NCBI RefSeq assembly: GCF_014203595.1 | Contig: NZ_JACHJK010000022.1 | Coordinates: 1 to 64,000 of the forward strand | Origin: Streptomyces echinatus | GTDB taxonomy: Bacteria > Actinomycetota > Actinomycetes > Streptomycetales > Streptomycetaceae | Length of the DNA stretch: 64,000 nt | Reading direction: 5' to 3' | In this document: one piece after another, positions 25,565 to 35,155 of the stretch | Position numbering within the stretch: position 1 is the first letter of the stretch | How the letters are laid out: every line of letters begins with the position of its first letter | Program-made: the position numbers and the translations under genes | Notes under the pieces: generated by a model | The model's database searches: none | Told to the model about the DNA's origin: nothing | What the model saw: only the letters and a program-made list of their open reading frames with translations

Positions 25565-26104
25565 CTATGCGTGGCGGAGCTCCGGCACCGTGGTCATCCG
25601 GTAGCGAGCCAGCTCACCACCGTCCTCAGCGGGCACGGTCTCGAACCTGTCGAAGCCGGCCTTTTCCAGGACGCGGACGGAGGCCGGGTTCGACAGTGCG
25701 ACGCCGGCGACCACGGCGTGGACCCCGGGCGCGCCGAGGGCGAACGCGGCGAGTGCCGTGGCGGCCTCGGTGGCGTAGCCGCGGCCCTGATGGGAGGCGA
25801 CGACGCCGTAGCCGAGCTCGAGAACGCCGTCGGAGGGCGGCCAGAACAGGCCGATCGAACCGACGACGAGGCCGGTGCGCCGTTCGGTGATCAGCCGGTG
25901 GCCGTATACGCCGAGCCAGTCAGGGTTCGTTTCGAGAAGCCCTGCGATGACGCGGTCGCCGTCGGCGGGAAAGTCCGCGGCCCAGTGGGCCGGCCGGCGG
26001 TCGACTCCGGCGAGGACGGCACCGACGGCCTCGGCCGTCCACGTGGTCAGCACCAGCCGCTCGGTGGTGAGTTCAGTGAGGTCGTTCGAGAGTGCGAAAC
26101 GCAC
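25565..26104 (-). CDS. GNAT-family N-acetyltransferase (RimJ/RimL type)
   Basis: 179 residues. Typical RimJ-like start (LTTERLVLTTWT), acetyl-CoA loop YGVVASHQGRGYATEAATAL and the closing NPASVRVLEKAGFDRFE. GTG 26104 has GGAG 6 nt upstream. Members acetylate ribosomal-protein N-termini, antibiotics or small amines; no substrate can be named. It stands alone, with a methyltransferase gene upstream on the same strand. Confidence 0.88.
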   Translation of the reverse strand: MRFALSNDLTELTTERLVLTTWTAEAVGAVLAGVDRRPAHWAADFPADGDRVIAGLLETNPDWLGVYGHRLITERRTGLVVGSIGLFWPPSDGVLELGYGVVASHQGRGYATEAATALAAFALGAPGVHAVVAGVALSNPASVRVLEKAGFDRFETVPAEDGGELARYRMTTVPELRHA

Positions 26105-26330
26105 GCTTGTCTCCAGATCGTTCGGAACGACCGGGCCGCGTCGCGTCAGCGCGCGGACCGGAAAAGGGCATGACGAGGAAGGCCGGTGACGGCCATATTC
26201 ATCAACCTCCCTGATCCGGAACCGTGTTCGCGCGCGTTGGGCACGCCGTCGCGACCGTAGCAGAAGTCGTCGACCGCACCCCCACCGAGGCAGGCTGTGC
26301 GGATGGCAACCGCTCTCTCCGAGTGCCGGG

Positions 26331-27101
26331 TCACTTCCTGCGAGCCGTCACCAGGGCGAAGGAGAGGTATTCGCCTGCGTCCTCGGTGATCATGTCGATC
26401 ACGGCCTGCTGTGCCGCCGCGCCGTCGGGGCGCTGCTCCGCGCAGGCCCGGCTCCACAGCAGCCAGTCGCGCCAGGCATCCCCTTGGAGGCGTGCGGACG
26501 TGACATCGACGAGCCCGGTGATCTCCCACTGAAAGCGCCACCACTCGGCGGTGTGCCAGGCGATGGCCTCCCAGCCGACCACACGCTCGACGTGGGCGGG
26601 GATCGCGCCGAGTTCGCGGACCTCCTGCGTCATGGCGGGCGTGGCGATGCCCAGTTGGCCCCCCGGGCGCAGGAAGCGCGTCAGGTAGGGCAGGTAACCG
26701 TCCGCCGTGCCGAAGTACTCGAAGGCGTCGATGCTCACGATCGCGTCGAAGCTCTCCGGTTCGAACGGCAGGACGTGCGCCTCCGCCCGTACCGCCTCGA
26801 CCCGGTCGGCGACTCCGGCCTCGGCGAAGACGGCGGCCGCGTCCTCGGCAGGAATCCACCAGTCGGCGGCCACGACGTGGACCCCGTACTCGCGGGCGAG
26901 GAACACTGACGTGGCGCCCTTGCCGGAGCCCAGATCGAGGACCCTCATGCCAGGGCGCAGGTCGAAGTTCTGGGACAGGTCCTCCAAGAGCCACAACGGG
27001 TTGGGGCCCATGTCGAGGCCGACCAGCCAAGCGGGGTCGTAGCGGGAGGAACGGGGGTAGCGGTCCGGCCGTACAAGATCATTCAACGCGGTCACGGTCA
27101 C
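26331..27101 (-). CDS. SAM-dependent methyltransferase
   Basis: 256 residues, class I fold. Motif I VLDLGSGKGATSVFLA, acidic loop VVAADWW, motif II/III region FDAIVSIDAFEYFG and RPGGQLGIATP. This pattern is shared by cyclopropane-synthase-like and UbiE-like small-molecule methyltransferases. GTG start at 27101. The acceptor is unknown. The downstream GNAT lies 226 nt away, so a shared transcript is possible but not shown. Confidence 0.88.
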   Translation of the reverse strand: MTVTALNDLVRPDRYPRSSRYDPAWLVGLDMGPNPLWLLEDLSQNFDLRPGMRVLDLGSGKGATSVFLAREYGVHVVAADWWIPAEDAAAVFAEAGVADRVEAVRAEAHVLPFEPESFDAIVSIDAFEYFGTADGYLPYLTRFLRPGGQLGIATPAMTQEVRELGAIPAHVERVVGWEAIAWHTAEWWRFQWEITGLVDVTSARLQGDAWRDWLLWSRACAEQRPDGAAAQQAVIDMITEDAGEYLSFALVTARRK

Positions 27102-27477
27102 GCACTCAAGCCGACTTCAAGGGCGTACACAAGCCCTTTGTGACGGGTGGGGCCCGTCTGGATGTGACCGGGGTCCGCCCGCGGGGCGGCCAGGTCAGTG
27201 CGGCCGCGCCGTGATTCCGGCCCGCGCGGGTGGGTCGGGTCCACCGTGCTCCAACCCTCCCCGCACCGCGCGTCGCCAAGCGCGCCGACGAAGTAGCGAC
27301 ACGAGCAGGCGAGTTGGGAGGGGTGCCCGCTGTGGCACCTTCGGCGTCGCCGTGCACGACCACGCATTCGAGGAGGTGAGTTCGATCAACACTGTGACAG
27401 TCCGGGACTCCCTCCCCCCTCCTTCGCATGGCCTAGCTGAGGAGCCCGCACCAGGTCCCGAAAGGCTCCAAACGCCC
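27102..27477. other. Intergenic region, no gene recognised
   Basis: Between the methyltransferase start and the esterase remnant. No natural reading frame or strong hairpin seen; it must hold the methyltransferase promoter. Confidence 0.4.
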
Positions 27478-27861
27478 ATGCACTTCATTTCCACGTCGTC
27501 GTCCGACGGCGTCACCGAGCAGCACTTCACCCTCGGCGAGGTCCCCGGCATCCTGTGGATGCCCGACGGCGGCTTCGGCACTCTGCCGCTGATCCTGCTC
27601 GGCCACGGCGGCGGGCAGCACAAGGCCGCCCCCGGGGTGGTAGCCCGCGCCCGCCACTACGCCTCCGAGGGGTTCGCGGTCGTCGCGATCGACGCTCCGC
27701 ACCACGGTGAACGGCCGCGGGACGAGGAGTTCGACCGGGTCCTGGCCGGGCTTCGAGCCGACATGGAGTCCTCGCCGTACAAGTACCGTCGGAAAGACGC
27801 CAAACCGGTCCGGCTCCCTTGGGCGGCTTGGAGATCGCCGGTATGGTCCGGTTCCTGTTAG
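27478..27861 (+). pseudogene. Dienelactone-hydrolase-like alpha/beta hydrolase, truncated
   Basis: From ATG 27478 the text is a normal N-terminal half: FTLGEVPGILWMPDGGFGTL, PLILLGHGGGQHKAAPGVVA (oxyanion loop), HYASEGFAVVAIDAPHHGER. Around 27815 the frame fails; another frame continues briefly as LGGLEIAGMVRFLLATGR. The nucleophile Ser, Asp and His are missing, so it is inactive. Confidence 0.6.
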
Positions 27862-27931
27862 CAACAGGTAGGACCGTGGACACGGTCGCTCCGGCCGGCC
27901 TCCGCCCGAACGGCGTAGCGAGGAGCGGGGG

Positions 27932-30900
27932 ATGGTGGCCGCCGAGGGGGCGCTGTGGTGGTCGAGCAAGGGTGGCCGTGCTCGTTGCGGTGGCGGTGCA
28001 AGGTCGACGCCTTACCGACGGTGGTGTTCATTGCAAGCGTTCGGTGAGGCTCTGCTGAAGTTCCGCCGTGCGGCGCACCTGACGCAGGAGGAGCTGGCCG
28101 AGGCGGCCGGGCTGACCGCACGGTCCATCAGGGACCTGGAGCGGGGCCGTCGCGACCGGCCCCAACGGCGCACCGTGCAGATGCTGGTCGCTGCGTTGGG
28201 GCTGGAGGGCGCCGACGCCGCCGCCCTGCTCACGGCCGGGCGCTCCGGCCCGCCTGCTCCTTCGGCTACCAGCGGTGAGGAGACGAGGGCTGCTCTTGCC
28301 GAGCGGACCGATCAGTTGGCGGTGCTGGCGCGCGCGGCGCGGGCGGCGCGTGCCGGTCAGGGCACAGTGGTGCTGGTGCGGGCGGACGCGGGTATGGGGA
28401 AGACCTCCCTGCTGAACGCCTGGGCGGCCGATGAGCAAGAGCAAGGCCTACGGGTGGTGCGGGCCAGTGGCGCAGAGCTGGAGCAGGACTTCGCCTTCTC
28501 GGTCGTCCGGCAGCTGGCCGAGCCGTTGTTGGCGCGCACCGATGACGCGGGGCGGGAACGGTTGCTCTCGGGACCCGCCGAACCGGCGTCGCACGCCTTG
28601 CGCGTGGAGGGCACCGGTGGGGGAGAGGAAGGGCTGTCAGCGGAGTCGACGCTGAGTGTCCTGCACAGTTTGTACTGGCTCATGGTGCATGTCACCGACG
28701 ACGGGCCGCTCGCGTTGGTGATCGACGACGTTCACTGGGCGGACGGGCCTTCGGTGCGCTGGCTGGAGTATGTGGTGCGGCGGCTGCGCAGCCTGCCGTT
28801 GATGGTGGTGCTGGCGGCACGTGCGGGCACCGGGTCAGAGGCCCAGCCGTTGCTGCAACGCATCGCCGCACAGCCGCACTGCAGGAAGATCGGGCTGCCT
28901 GCGCTCACTGCCGACAGCGTCGCGTCAATGGTGCGGACGGCTCTGGGGCACGACGCCGATCCGCAGTTCGTCTCCGCCTGCACGGCGGCGACGCAGGGAA
29001 ACCCGCTGCTGCTACGCGAGTTGCTGCGTACCCTGGCCGACCACGCGGTCACCCCCAGCGCCGAACACGCTGCCCGGGTCGCCGAGTTCCAGGGTCAGAT
29101 CCTGGCCGTAACCGTGGTGGAGCGGCTCAGCAGCCAGCCGGAGGCGGTCCGGCAACTGGCCCGGTCTCTCGTGGTGCTCGAAGACGGGGTCGCCTGGCAC
29201 ATCGCGGCCGAACTCGCGGGACTGGCCGAGGCGGAGGCCAAGGAGCAGGGTCACCGCTTGCAGAGGATCGGCGTCCTGGCACCGGGTGACGTGCCGCGGT
29301 TCGACCATCCCCTGATCCGCCGGGCGATCACCGACGCCGTGATGGGACCCGTCGAGCTGGCCACCGGACACGCGAGGGCAGCAGAGTTGCTCAAGCGCGA
29401 GGGGGCGGCGGGGGACAGGGTGGCCACCCATCTCCTGCTGGCTGAACCCAGCGGTGAGCAGTGGAGGGTGGACACACTACGGGAGGCGGCCCGCCTCACA
29501 CGCAGCCGGGGAGCCCCGGCGGCCACCGCCACTTACCTCCGCCGGGCACTGCGGGAACCCATGACCGTCGCACAACAAGGTCCTCTGCTGCTGGAACTGG
29601 GCGCCGCTGAAGCACTGGTCGACGATACGGCGGCCATGCACCACCTGACGCAGGCTCTCTCGACGCTGACGGATCCCTACGCGCGGGCACAGGCCGCCCA
29701 CGTGCTCGCCGGTGTCCTGTTCGTCGGCGGGCACGAGCACGCACGTGCCGTCGACGTGCTCGCGCGAGCCGTCGAAGAGCTGCACCAGGCGGATGACGGC
29801 ACCGGGCTCGGCCGAGAGGTGTCGTGGTATCTGCAGGCGCAGATGCTGCTGATCGGCTACGAGGACATGTCCACACTGGCGGTGGCCCGCAGGCACGCCG
29901 AGAAACTACGGGCATACGACCTGCCCGGTGACACACCCGGAGAGTGCGCGGTTTTGGCGGCGCTGTCGGCCGCGGCCGTCACGGGGGACGCAAGCGCCGC
30001 GGTCACCAACGACCTTCTCGACCGGGCGCTGCGAGGCGGGATCGCCGTCAGGGACGGCGCCGAAATGCTCGTCAGTCTTGCCGGTATGGGATACGTGACC
30101 ACTGACCGCCTGGACGACGCGGCGGCGCGGTTCGCCCAGGTGGCAAGCCTGGGGGAGCGGTGGGGCTCCTTCCGGCTCGTTTCCGCGGCCATGATGTGGC
30201 AGTTGACCGTCCGCACCCGCCGTGGCCGACAGGTCGGGCTCACTCCGGACTTCGGACACCCTGGTCAAGAGGCCGCCGGGGGGCTCGAACGCAGAGTCGG
30301 GCTCGGCATGACGGCTCTGGTGGGTGAATCGCTGATCGAGCGGTGTGAATGGGCCTTGGCGACCGAAGCGCTGGCCTCGGAAGCGGAAAGCGGGCACGCG
30401 GGGTGGCTCTGGCAGGGGCCGACGCTTCTGGTGCGCAGCCGCCTGCTGGCGGAACGGGGCGAACACAGTGCCGCCCTCGCCGTCCTGCTGGACTACGGGG
30501 CTCAGGAGAGATACGCGCACGTCACGAATCCCGCCATGATGCCCTGGCGGTCGCAGGCCGCGACCTGTCTGCTGGCGCTCGGACGGCAACGGGAGGCGCG
30601 TGAGCTCGCCACCGAGGAAGTCGAGCTGGCTCACCGGTGGGGCACCGATCGAGCGATCGGGACGGCGCTGCGCTGTCTGGGCGTGGTGACGGGAGGCCGG
30701 GAAGGACTGGCTCTGCTGGAAGAAGCCGTGACCACGCTGGAACGTCCACCGGCACGCTTGGAGCTGGCCCGTACGTGGTTCGAACTGGGAGCCGGCCTGA
30801 CGCGGACCGGTGAGAGCGATCGCGGACGCCGGGCACTGACCGAGGCACTGGAGCTCGCCGACACCTGCGGCAGTGTCCTTCTGGCCGGTCGGGTGCGCCG

Positions 30901-31180
30901 GGCGTTGAATGCAGCGGGGATCTGGCCCCGCCCTTCGCCCCCCATGACTCCCGCCCTGTCGGTGACCGAGCACCAGATGCTGGAGATGGTGCGAAGCGGC
31001 CACAGTGACCGCAGGATCGCCCAATCGCTGCTGCTGACCGACCACGAGGCGACGGAACTGCTGGCTCGTTTGCGCCGTACCTCGGGGGTGATCAGCCGCG
31101 TGGAAACAACGGCTCTGTCGAAGGCCAGGACCTTCGCGCCGACCAATGGGGCAGGTCCCGAGGCGTTCCGCGCCCTCTGA
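27932..31180 (+). CDS. Large regulator: XRE HTH + AAA ATPase + LuxR-like C-terminus
   Basis: Up to 1082 residues. XRE helix-turn-helix ~40-90 (FRRAAHLTQEELAEAAGLTA, RSIRDLERGRR), AAA/NACHT-like ATPase from ~115 with Walker A ADAGMGKTSLL and Walker B-like ALVIDDVHWAD, a long TPR-like helical region ~550-1000, and a C-terminal LuxR-type HTH (LSVTEHQMLEMVRSGHSDRR-IAQSLLLT). It belongs with the LAL/AfsR-like regulators of secondary metabolism, but with an additional N-terminal HTH. Start uncertain: ATG 27932 has AGGAG 7 nt upstream but the first 33 residues look unnatural; TTG 28031 begins just before conserved text. Its target is unknown; a secreted-protein gene follows. Confidence 0.85.
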   Translation: MVAAEGALWWSSKGGRARCGGGARSTPYRRWCSLQAFGEALLKFRRAAHLTQEELAEAAGLTARSIRDLERGRRDRPQRRTVQMLVAALGLEGADAAALLTAGRSGPPAPSATSGEETRAALAERTDQLAVLARAARAARAGQGTVVLVRADAGMGKTSLLNAWAADEQEQGLRVVRASGAELEQDFAFSVVRQLAEPLLARTDDAGRERLLSGPAEPASHALRVEGTGGGEEGLSAESTLSVLHSLYWLMVHVTDDGPLALVIDDVHWADGPSVRWLEYVVRRLRSLPLMVVLAARAGTGSEAQPLLQRIAAQPHCRKIGLPALTADSVASMVRTALGHDADPQFVSACTAATQGNPLLLRELLRTLADHAVTPSAEHAARVAEFQGQILAVTVVERLSSQPEAVRQLARSLVVLEDGVAWHIAAELAGLAEAEAKEQGHRLQRIGVLAPGDVPRFDHPLIRRAITDAVMGPVELATGHARAAELLKREGAAGDRVATHLLLAEPSGEQWRVDTLREAARLTRSRGAPAATATYLRRALREPMTVAQQGPLLLELGAAEALVDDTAAMHHLTQALSTLTDPYARAQAAHVLAGVLFVGGHEHARAVDVLARAVEELHQADDGTGLGREVSWYLQAQMLLIGYEDMSTLAVARRHAEKLRAYDLPGDTPGECAVLAALSAAAVTGDASAAVTNDLLDRALRGGIAVRDGAEMLVSLAGMGYVTTDRLDDAAARFAQVASLGERWGSFRLVSAAMMWQLTVRTRRGRQVGLTPDFGHPGQEAAGGLERRVGLGMTALVGESLIERCEWALATEALASEAESGHAGWLWQGPTLLVRSRLLAERGEHSAALAVLLDYGAQERYAHVTNPAMMPWRSQAATCLLALGRQREARELATEEVELAHRWGTDRAIGTALRCLGVVTGGREGLALLEEAVTTLERPPARLELARTWFELGAGLTRTGESDRGRRALTEALELADTCGSVLLAGRVRRALNAAGIWPRPSPPMTPALSVTEHQMLEMVRSGHSDRRIAQSLLLTDHEATELLARLRRTSGVISRVETTALSKARTFAPTNGAGPEAFRAL

Positions 31181-31652
31181 GGCCGGAACGCAGCGTGCCG
31201 TCCCCCGCCGGCGGACGTTCCGAGCATCGGGCTCCCCCTTCGGCCTCGGCTGCGCTGACACGGTCTCGGGCTGCGCGTTCACGGGCCGAATGCTGCTCGG
31301 ACCGCGGTCAAGGTACGCGCCCGCGCACAGCACACCACCCGGGCAGTGTGTGCGCCAGGAAAAACTCAGGGAAATCTGACCGGAAGAACAGTGAGAAGGA
31401 AATCCGGAAGGAATTGGGAAGGAATGCCGGAAGGGAATAGGGGAAAGTGCTGTGGCGCGGAATTTCTCCCACGCGCCGTTGTTATGCACATGTCGCACGG
31501 GTAGTGTTCATGGCGCGGCAGCTCGGTGAGGCGCTTTTACGGGGCACTTGTTTCCGCCCTTTCCATAAAGGGCCGGTACATGAGCAAGCCGAAAGTCAGC
31601 CCGCGGGCCCTGCCATCCGCAGTGCCCTCCCTTCCAGCCATGGAGCTGAATC
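31181..31652. promoter_or_regulatory. Intergenic region with CCGGAAG repeats
   Basis: No gene recognised. At 31380-31440 the forward strand is an unusual purine-rich run in which CGGAAG occurs three times at about 23-24 nt spacing, with further GAAGGAA copies between. It lies about 220 nt upstream of the secreted-protein start and may be a cluster of regulator sites or an untranslated leader. Confidence 0.35.
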
Positions 31653-32246
31653 ATGTCGATCAACAGAACCATGTCCGCGCGTCGCGCCATCGCCACCGTC
31701 GTGGCCTCACTCGGCCTGGGAACCGCGCTGCTCGGCACGACGCTCGCCCCCACCGCCGGGGCCGCGGAGGCGACGGCGTCGTCCGTCGCCAGGTCGTCCA
31801 TGGGCATCCCGGGCGCCGTCATCATCGAGAGCGCCGCCTTCCCGGGAAAGATCCTGTGCAGCACCCCGGCCGACGATTCGCTGCTACTGAAGACCGTGAA
31901 CACCCGGGACCGCTACTGCCAGTGGTTGGTGACGAAGGGGTCGGATGACGAGGACAACGTCTACACCCTGTACAACCCGGCCAAGGATCAGGTCATGGCC
32001 TACACCGGCGGTAACGAGGGAGCCGTGGTCATGGCCGACTACGACCCCTCGCAGAGGGCACAGGAATGGAGCTGGGGCGGGCGGGAGGACTGGGGCGGCC
32101 GTGCCCTGCAGTCCTTCATGGACAAGGGACAGAACGTCGACGCCAAGTCCCGCGACGGGGAGGGGCCCACCTCCGAGGCCATCCACACCCGGGGCTGGCG
32201 GCACGGCCACCAGCGTGAACTGACCTGGAACACCGTCACTCTGTGA
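31653..32246 (+). CDS. Secreted protein, beta-trefoil-like
   Basis: 197 residues. The signal peptide contains ATVVASLGLGTALLGTTLAP and ends TAGAAEA. The mature domain (YCQWLVTKGSDDEDNVYTLY, AQEWSWGG) recalls lectin-like beta-trefoil repeats with aromatic Q-x-W motifs, but I cannot name the family. ATG 31653 has GGAG 8 nt upstream, and a compound hairpin ends the transcript. It follows the large XRE-AAA regulator and could be under its control. Confidence 0.75.
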   Translation: MSINRTMSARRAIATVVASLGLGTALLGTTLAPTAGAAEATASSVARSSMGIPGAVIIESAAFPGKILCSTPADDSLLLKTVNTRDRYCQWLVTKGSDDEDNVYTLYNPAKDQVMAYTGGNEGAVVMADYDPSQRAQEWSWGGREDWGGRALQSFMDKGQNVDAKSRDGEGPTSEAIHTRGWRHGHQRELTWNTVTL

Positions 32247-32475
32247 CAGCCGCCCGATCCCCTGCACGGCGGACGAGAGTCCGCAGTGCAGGGGGCGGTG
32301 CAGTGACGGTCCGGGCCGGCCGGGCTGCGGATGGGCCGCCCTGCCCCTGCCGGAGCCTTCGACCACCCGCTGGACCCCTTGGCCCTCCTTGCCCCCGCTG
32401 CGGCTCTGAACGCCCCTGCGTGGCGGCGGCAGCGCCGCCACCGGCGATCAGTCCGAGCGCTGTGCGACGTTCCAT
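32236..32475 (-). pseudogene. Secreted-protein gene remnant (signal peptide only)
   Basis: ATG 32475 with GAGGT 7 nt upstream opens MERRTALGLIAGGGAAAATQ, a convincing export-signal start. The following text (GRSEPQRGQGGPRGPAGG) is unnatural and ends after 79 codons inside the neighbour's terminator. I read it as the surviving 5' end of a deleted gene. Its promoter region holds the same 32-nt element as the MFS/regulator promoter at 36472. Confidence 0.4.
32259..32294. terminator. Compound hairpin terminator
   Basis: Outer 9-bp stem (CCCCTGCAC 32259-32267 with GTGCAGGGG 32286-32294) enclosing an inner GCGGAC/GTCCGC stem with a GAGA loop, 12 nt after the secreted-protein stop. Confidence 0.7.
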
Positions 32476-32585
32476 GGAATGGACCTCATATTCGATCGGT
32501 GGAGGGAAGAGGCGCGACGGTCGGTGGTGTCGTGACCGAGGCACGGTTCCAGGAGACCGTTTCTGCGCCGGGCGTGACAGGTCGG

Positions 32586-32617
32586 GTTTGTGGGGGGTGC
32601 AAGCTCAACCCCCCAAC
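32586..32617. promoter_or_regulatory. Copy 1 of a 32-nt promoter/operator element
   Basis: 27 of 32 positions match 36472-36503. The core reads GGGGGGT-GCAAGCTC-AACCCCCC, an inverted repeat of G/C runs. On the reverse strand it offers TTGAGC as a -35-like box. It lies 110 nt upstream of the secreted-protein remnant at 32475. The stretch 32618-32935 holds no gene. Confidence 0.5.
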
Positions 32618-32935
32618 TGCACAGGGGCGTTCGCCGCAACCATGGCGCGGCAAGGACTCCGTCCCACGGCCGACGCGGTGGGTGAGCGGGCAGGTCAACG
32701 GCCCCGTGCAAGCTGCGGCGGCGCCTCGCCCGTGACTACGACCACCGGCCGCGCACCGCGGCCTCCCGCGTGCACTGGGCGTCCACGTCCCCCTCCGCCT
32801 CCCTCTCGGGGAGGTACGCCTACGGCCCGGACCCCACCCGACGTGGCACGCCGGGTGGGGTGCGTGAGGTGTGGCTCGAGCCTGTCGAACAGGACTGGGC
32901 TCGGCTTCTGAGCCCCTCCGGCGAGCGGTGCCGGG

Positions 32936-33979
32936 TCAGTTCTTGACGAGGACCTTGAGGCTCTTGCGGTCGGCCATGTCCTGGTAGCCGGCCGGGACGC
33001 CGTCGAGGTTCGTGGTGGTGTCGAAGACCTTCCCGGGCTCGATGGTGCCGTTGAGGATGTCGGGCATCAGTTCCTCGATGTAGGCGCGGACCGGTGCGGG
33101 TCCGCCGGCCAGGCGGATGTTGTGGCGGAACAGGCTGCCGAAGCCGATCGGTGCCTCCTCGTACTGGGGTACGCCGACGCGGCTGATGACGCCGCCGGGG
33201 CGGACGATCCCGGTGGCCTGCTGGTAGGCGGGCATGTTGCCGACGCACTCCAGGACTACGTGTGTGCCGTGCCCGCCGGTCAGCTCCCTTACCTGAGCGA
33301 TTCCTTCGTCGCCGCGGGCGGAGACGACCTCGGTGGCGCCGAACTCGCGGCCGAGGTCGGTGCGCGCCTGGTGACGGCCCATCAGGATGATCTGTTCGGC
33401 ACCCAGCCGCTTGGCGGACAGCACCCCCAGCAGGCCGACCGCGCCGTCCCCGATCACGGTCACGCGGGTGCGCTCGTTCACGCCACCCGCCACGGCGGCG
33501 TGGTAGCCGGTGCCGAAGACGTCCGAGAGCGTCAGCAGGGACGGGATGAGGGCGGAGTCGGGGGCGACGGGGAGTTTGACGAGAGTGCCGTCGGCGAGCG
33601 GGACGCGGACCGCTTCGGCCTGGCCGCCTTCCTCGGCTTCACCGTCCCAGAAGTTGGCCTGGGCGTGGGCGCAGGAGGTGTGCAGGCCCTCGCGGCAGAA
33701 CTCGCAGGTGTTGTCGGAGATGGCGAACGGGGCGACGACCAGGTCGCCGCGCTTGACGGTGGTCACTTCCGAGCCGGTGTCCTCGACGATGCCGATGAAC
33801 TCATGGCCCATCCGGGCGGGGCCGTCTTCGGGCTTCATCGAGGCGTAGGGCCACAGGTCGCTGCCGCAGACGCAGGAGGCGGTGATGCGGACGAGGGCGT
33901 CGGTGGGGTGCTTGATGACGGGGTCGGGGACGTTCTCGACGCGGACGTCGCCGGCGCTGTACATGAGGGTTGCGCGCAT
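32936..33979 (-). CDS. Zinc-dependent alcohol dehydrogenase
   Basis: 347 residues, medium-chain dehydrogenase/reductase family. Catalytic zinc ligands in SCVCGSDLW (Cys) and MGHEFIG (His, Glu); structural-zinc lobe reduced to CEFCREGLHTSC; NAD(P)-binding Rossmann motif VTVIGDGAVGLLGVLSA. Oxidises or reduces an unknown alcohol/aldehyde. It is the last gene of a three-gene reverse-strand cluster (MFS pump, quinone reductase, ADH), 46 nt behind the quinone reductase. Confidence 0.9.
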   Translation of the reverse strand: MRATLMYSAGDVRVENVPDPVIKHPTDALVRITASCVCGSDLWPYASMKPEDGPARMGHEFIGIVEDTGSEVTTVKRGDLVVAPFAISDNTCEFCREGLHTSCAHAQANFWDGEAEEGGQAEAVRVPLADGTLVKLPVAPDSALIPSLLTLSDVFGTGYHAAVAGGVNERTRVTVIGDGAVGLLGVLSAKRLGAEQIILMGRHQARTDLGREFGATEVVSARGDEGIAQVRELTGGHGTHVVLECVGNMPAYQQATGIVRPGGVISRVGVPQYEEAPIGFGSLFRHNIRLAGGPAPVRAYIEELMPDILNGTIEPGKVFDTTTNLDGVPAGYQDMADRKSLKVLVKN

Positions 33980-34025
33980 GGGGGTGGTGCTCCGTTTCCA
34001 GGTGGTGCGTGAGGGGGGGTGGGGA

Positions 34026-35024
34026 TCAGTCGCCGGTGGCGAGCAGGATCTTGCCGATGGTCTTGCGGTTTTCCAGCAGGCGGTGTGCCTCGGCGGCGTC
34101 CGCCAGCGGGAGGACGCGGGAGATGCGGGGTGTCAGCCAGCCGTGCTCGATGCCCTCCATCACCGCGCCGGCGCGGTGGAGCATCTCCTTGCGGGTTTCC
34201 ATGAAGTGCCACAGGTCGCCGCCGGACAGCGACAGCGAGCGTTCCATGAGCACGTTGGGTGAGATGGGTTCGGCGGGGCCGCTGGCCGCCCCGAAGATCA
34301 CGATGTGTCCGCGCAGGGCGGCGGCCTTCAGGTTTCCCGCGAAGGTGGTCGCTGCGACGCCGTCGATGATGAGGTCGGCGCCGTGCCCGTCGGTCAGGCG
34401 CAGCGTCTCTTCGGCGAAGTCCTGCTCGGTGTAGAGGATGACGTCGTGGGCGCCCGCTTCGCGGACCGCCTGCGCCTTCTCCTGTGTCGACACCGTGCCG
34501 ATGACGCGGGCCCCGAGGTGGCGGGCCCACTGGACCAGGAACAGGCCCACGCCGCCGGCGGCGGCGTGGACGAGGACCACGTCGCCTTCGGAGGGCTTGC
34601 GGAACTCGTGGATCAGGTAGTGGGCGGTCATGCCCTGGAGGGGGAAGGCGGCGCCCTGCTCGAAGGGCACGTCGTCGGGCAGCGGGATCAGGCTGTCGGC
34701 CGGTACGAGGGTGGCTTCGGCGTAGGCGCCGATCTGCTGGGCGTAGGCGACGCGGTCGCCCGGCTGGACGTTGCTCACGCCGGGGCCGACGGCCTCCACC
34801 ACACCGGCGCCTTCCAGGCCGGGGGTGAAGGGCAGTGGCCCGGGCTTGAGGCCGCGGCGCATGTAGATGTCCACGAAGTTGACGCCCGCCGCGGCCAGGC
34901 GGACCAGGACCTGGCCGGGTCCGGGAGCCTTCAGGTGGACGTCGTGAGCGGTGAGGGTGTCCGGGCCGCCATGAGCCTGGACGACCATCGCGCGGACGTC
35001 TGTCGTACGGGGAGAGTCAGCCAT
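34026..35024 (-). CDS. NAD(P)H:quinone oxidoreductase, MDR family
   Basis: 332 residues without the catalytic zinc motif. The quinone-reductase form of the cofactor loop, HAAAGGVGLFLVQWARHLGA, and AAGVNFVDIYMRRGL near the N-terminus identify the Qor/zeta-crystallin group. Likely transfers electrons from NADPH to quinones or other electrophiles. Second gene of the efflux/redox cluster. Confidence 0.9.
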   Translation of the reverse strand: MADSPRTTDVRAMVVQAHGGPDTLTAHDVHLKAPGPGQVLVRLAAAGVNFVDIYMRRGLKPGPLPFTPGLEGAGVVEAVGPGVSNVQPGDRVAYAQQIGAYAEATLVPADSLIPLPDDVPFEQGAAFPLQGMTAHYLIHEFRKPSEGDVVLVHAAAGGVGLFLVQWARHLGARVIGTVSTQEKAQAVREAGAHDVILYTEQDFAEETLRLTDGHGADLIIDGVAATTFAGNLKAAALRGHIVIFGAASGPAEPISPNVLMERSLSLSGGDLWHFMETRKEMLHRAGAVMEGIEHGWLTPRISRVLPLADAAEAHRLLENRKTIGKILLATGD

Positions 35025-35155
35025 CGCGGCAGTCCTCCTAAGCGTGCTGTCGGGGGTGTGAGCTGGTCGTGATCACTCTCGTCGGTTTGATTTGGTCCAG
35101 CCGTATTTGCGGGGTCTGTCTTCGTGCCCTTTGCCGTGCGGGTGTCCGCAGTGGC

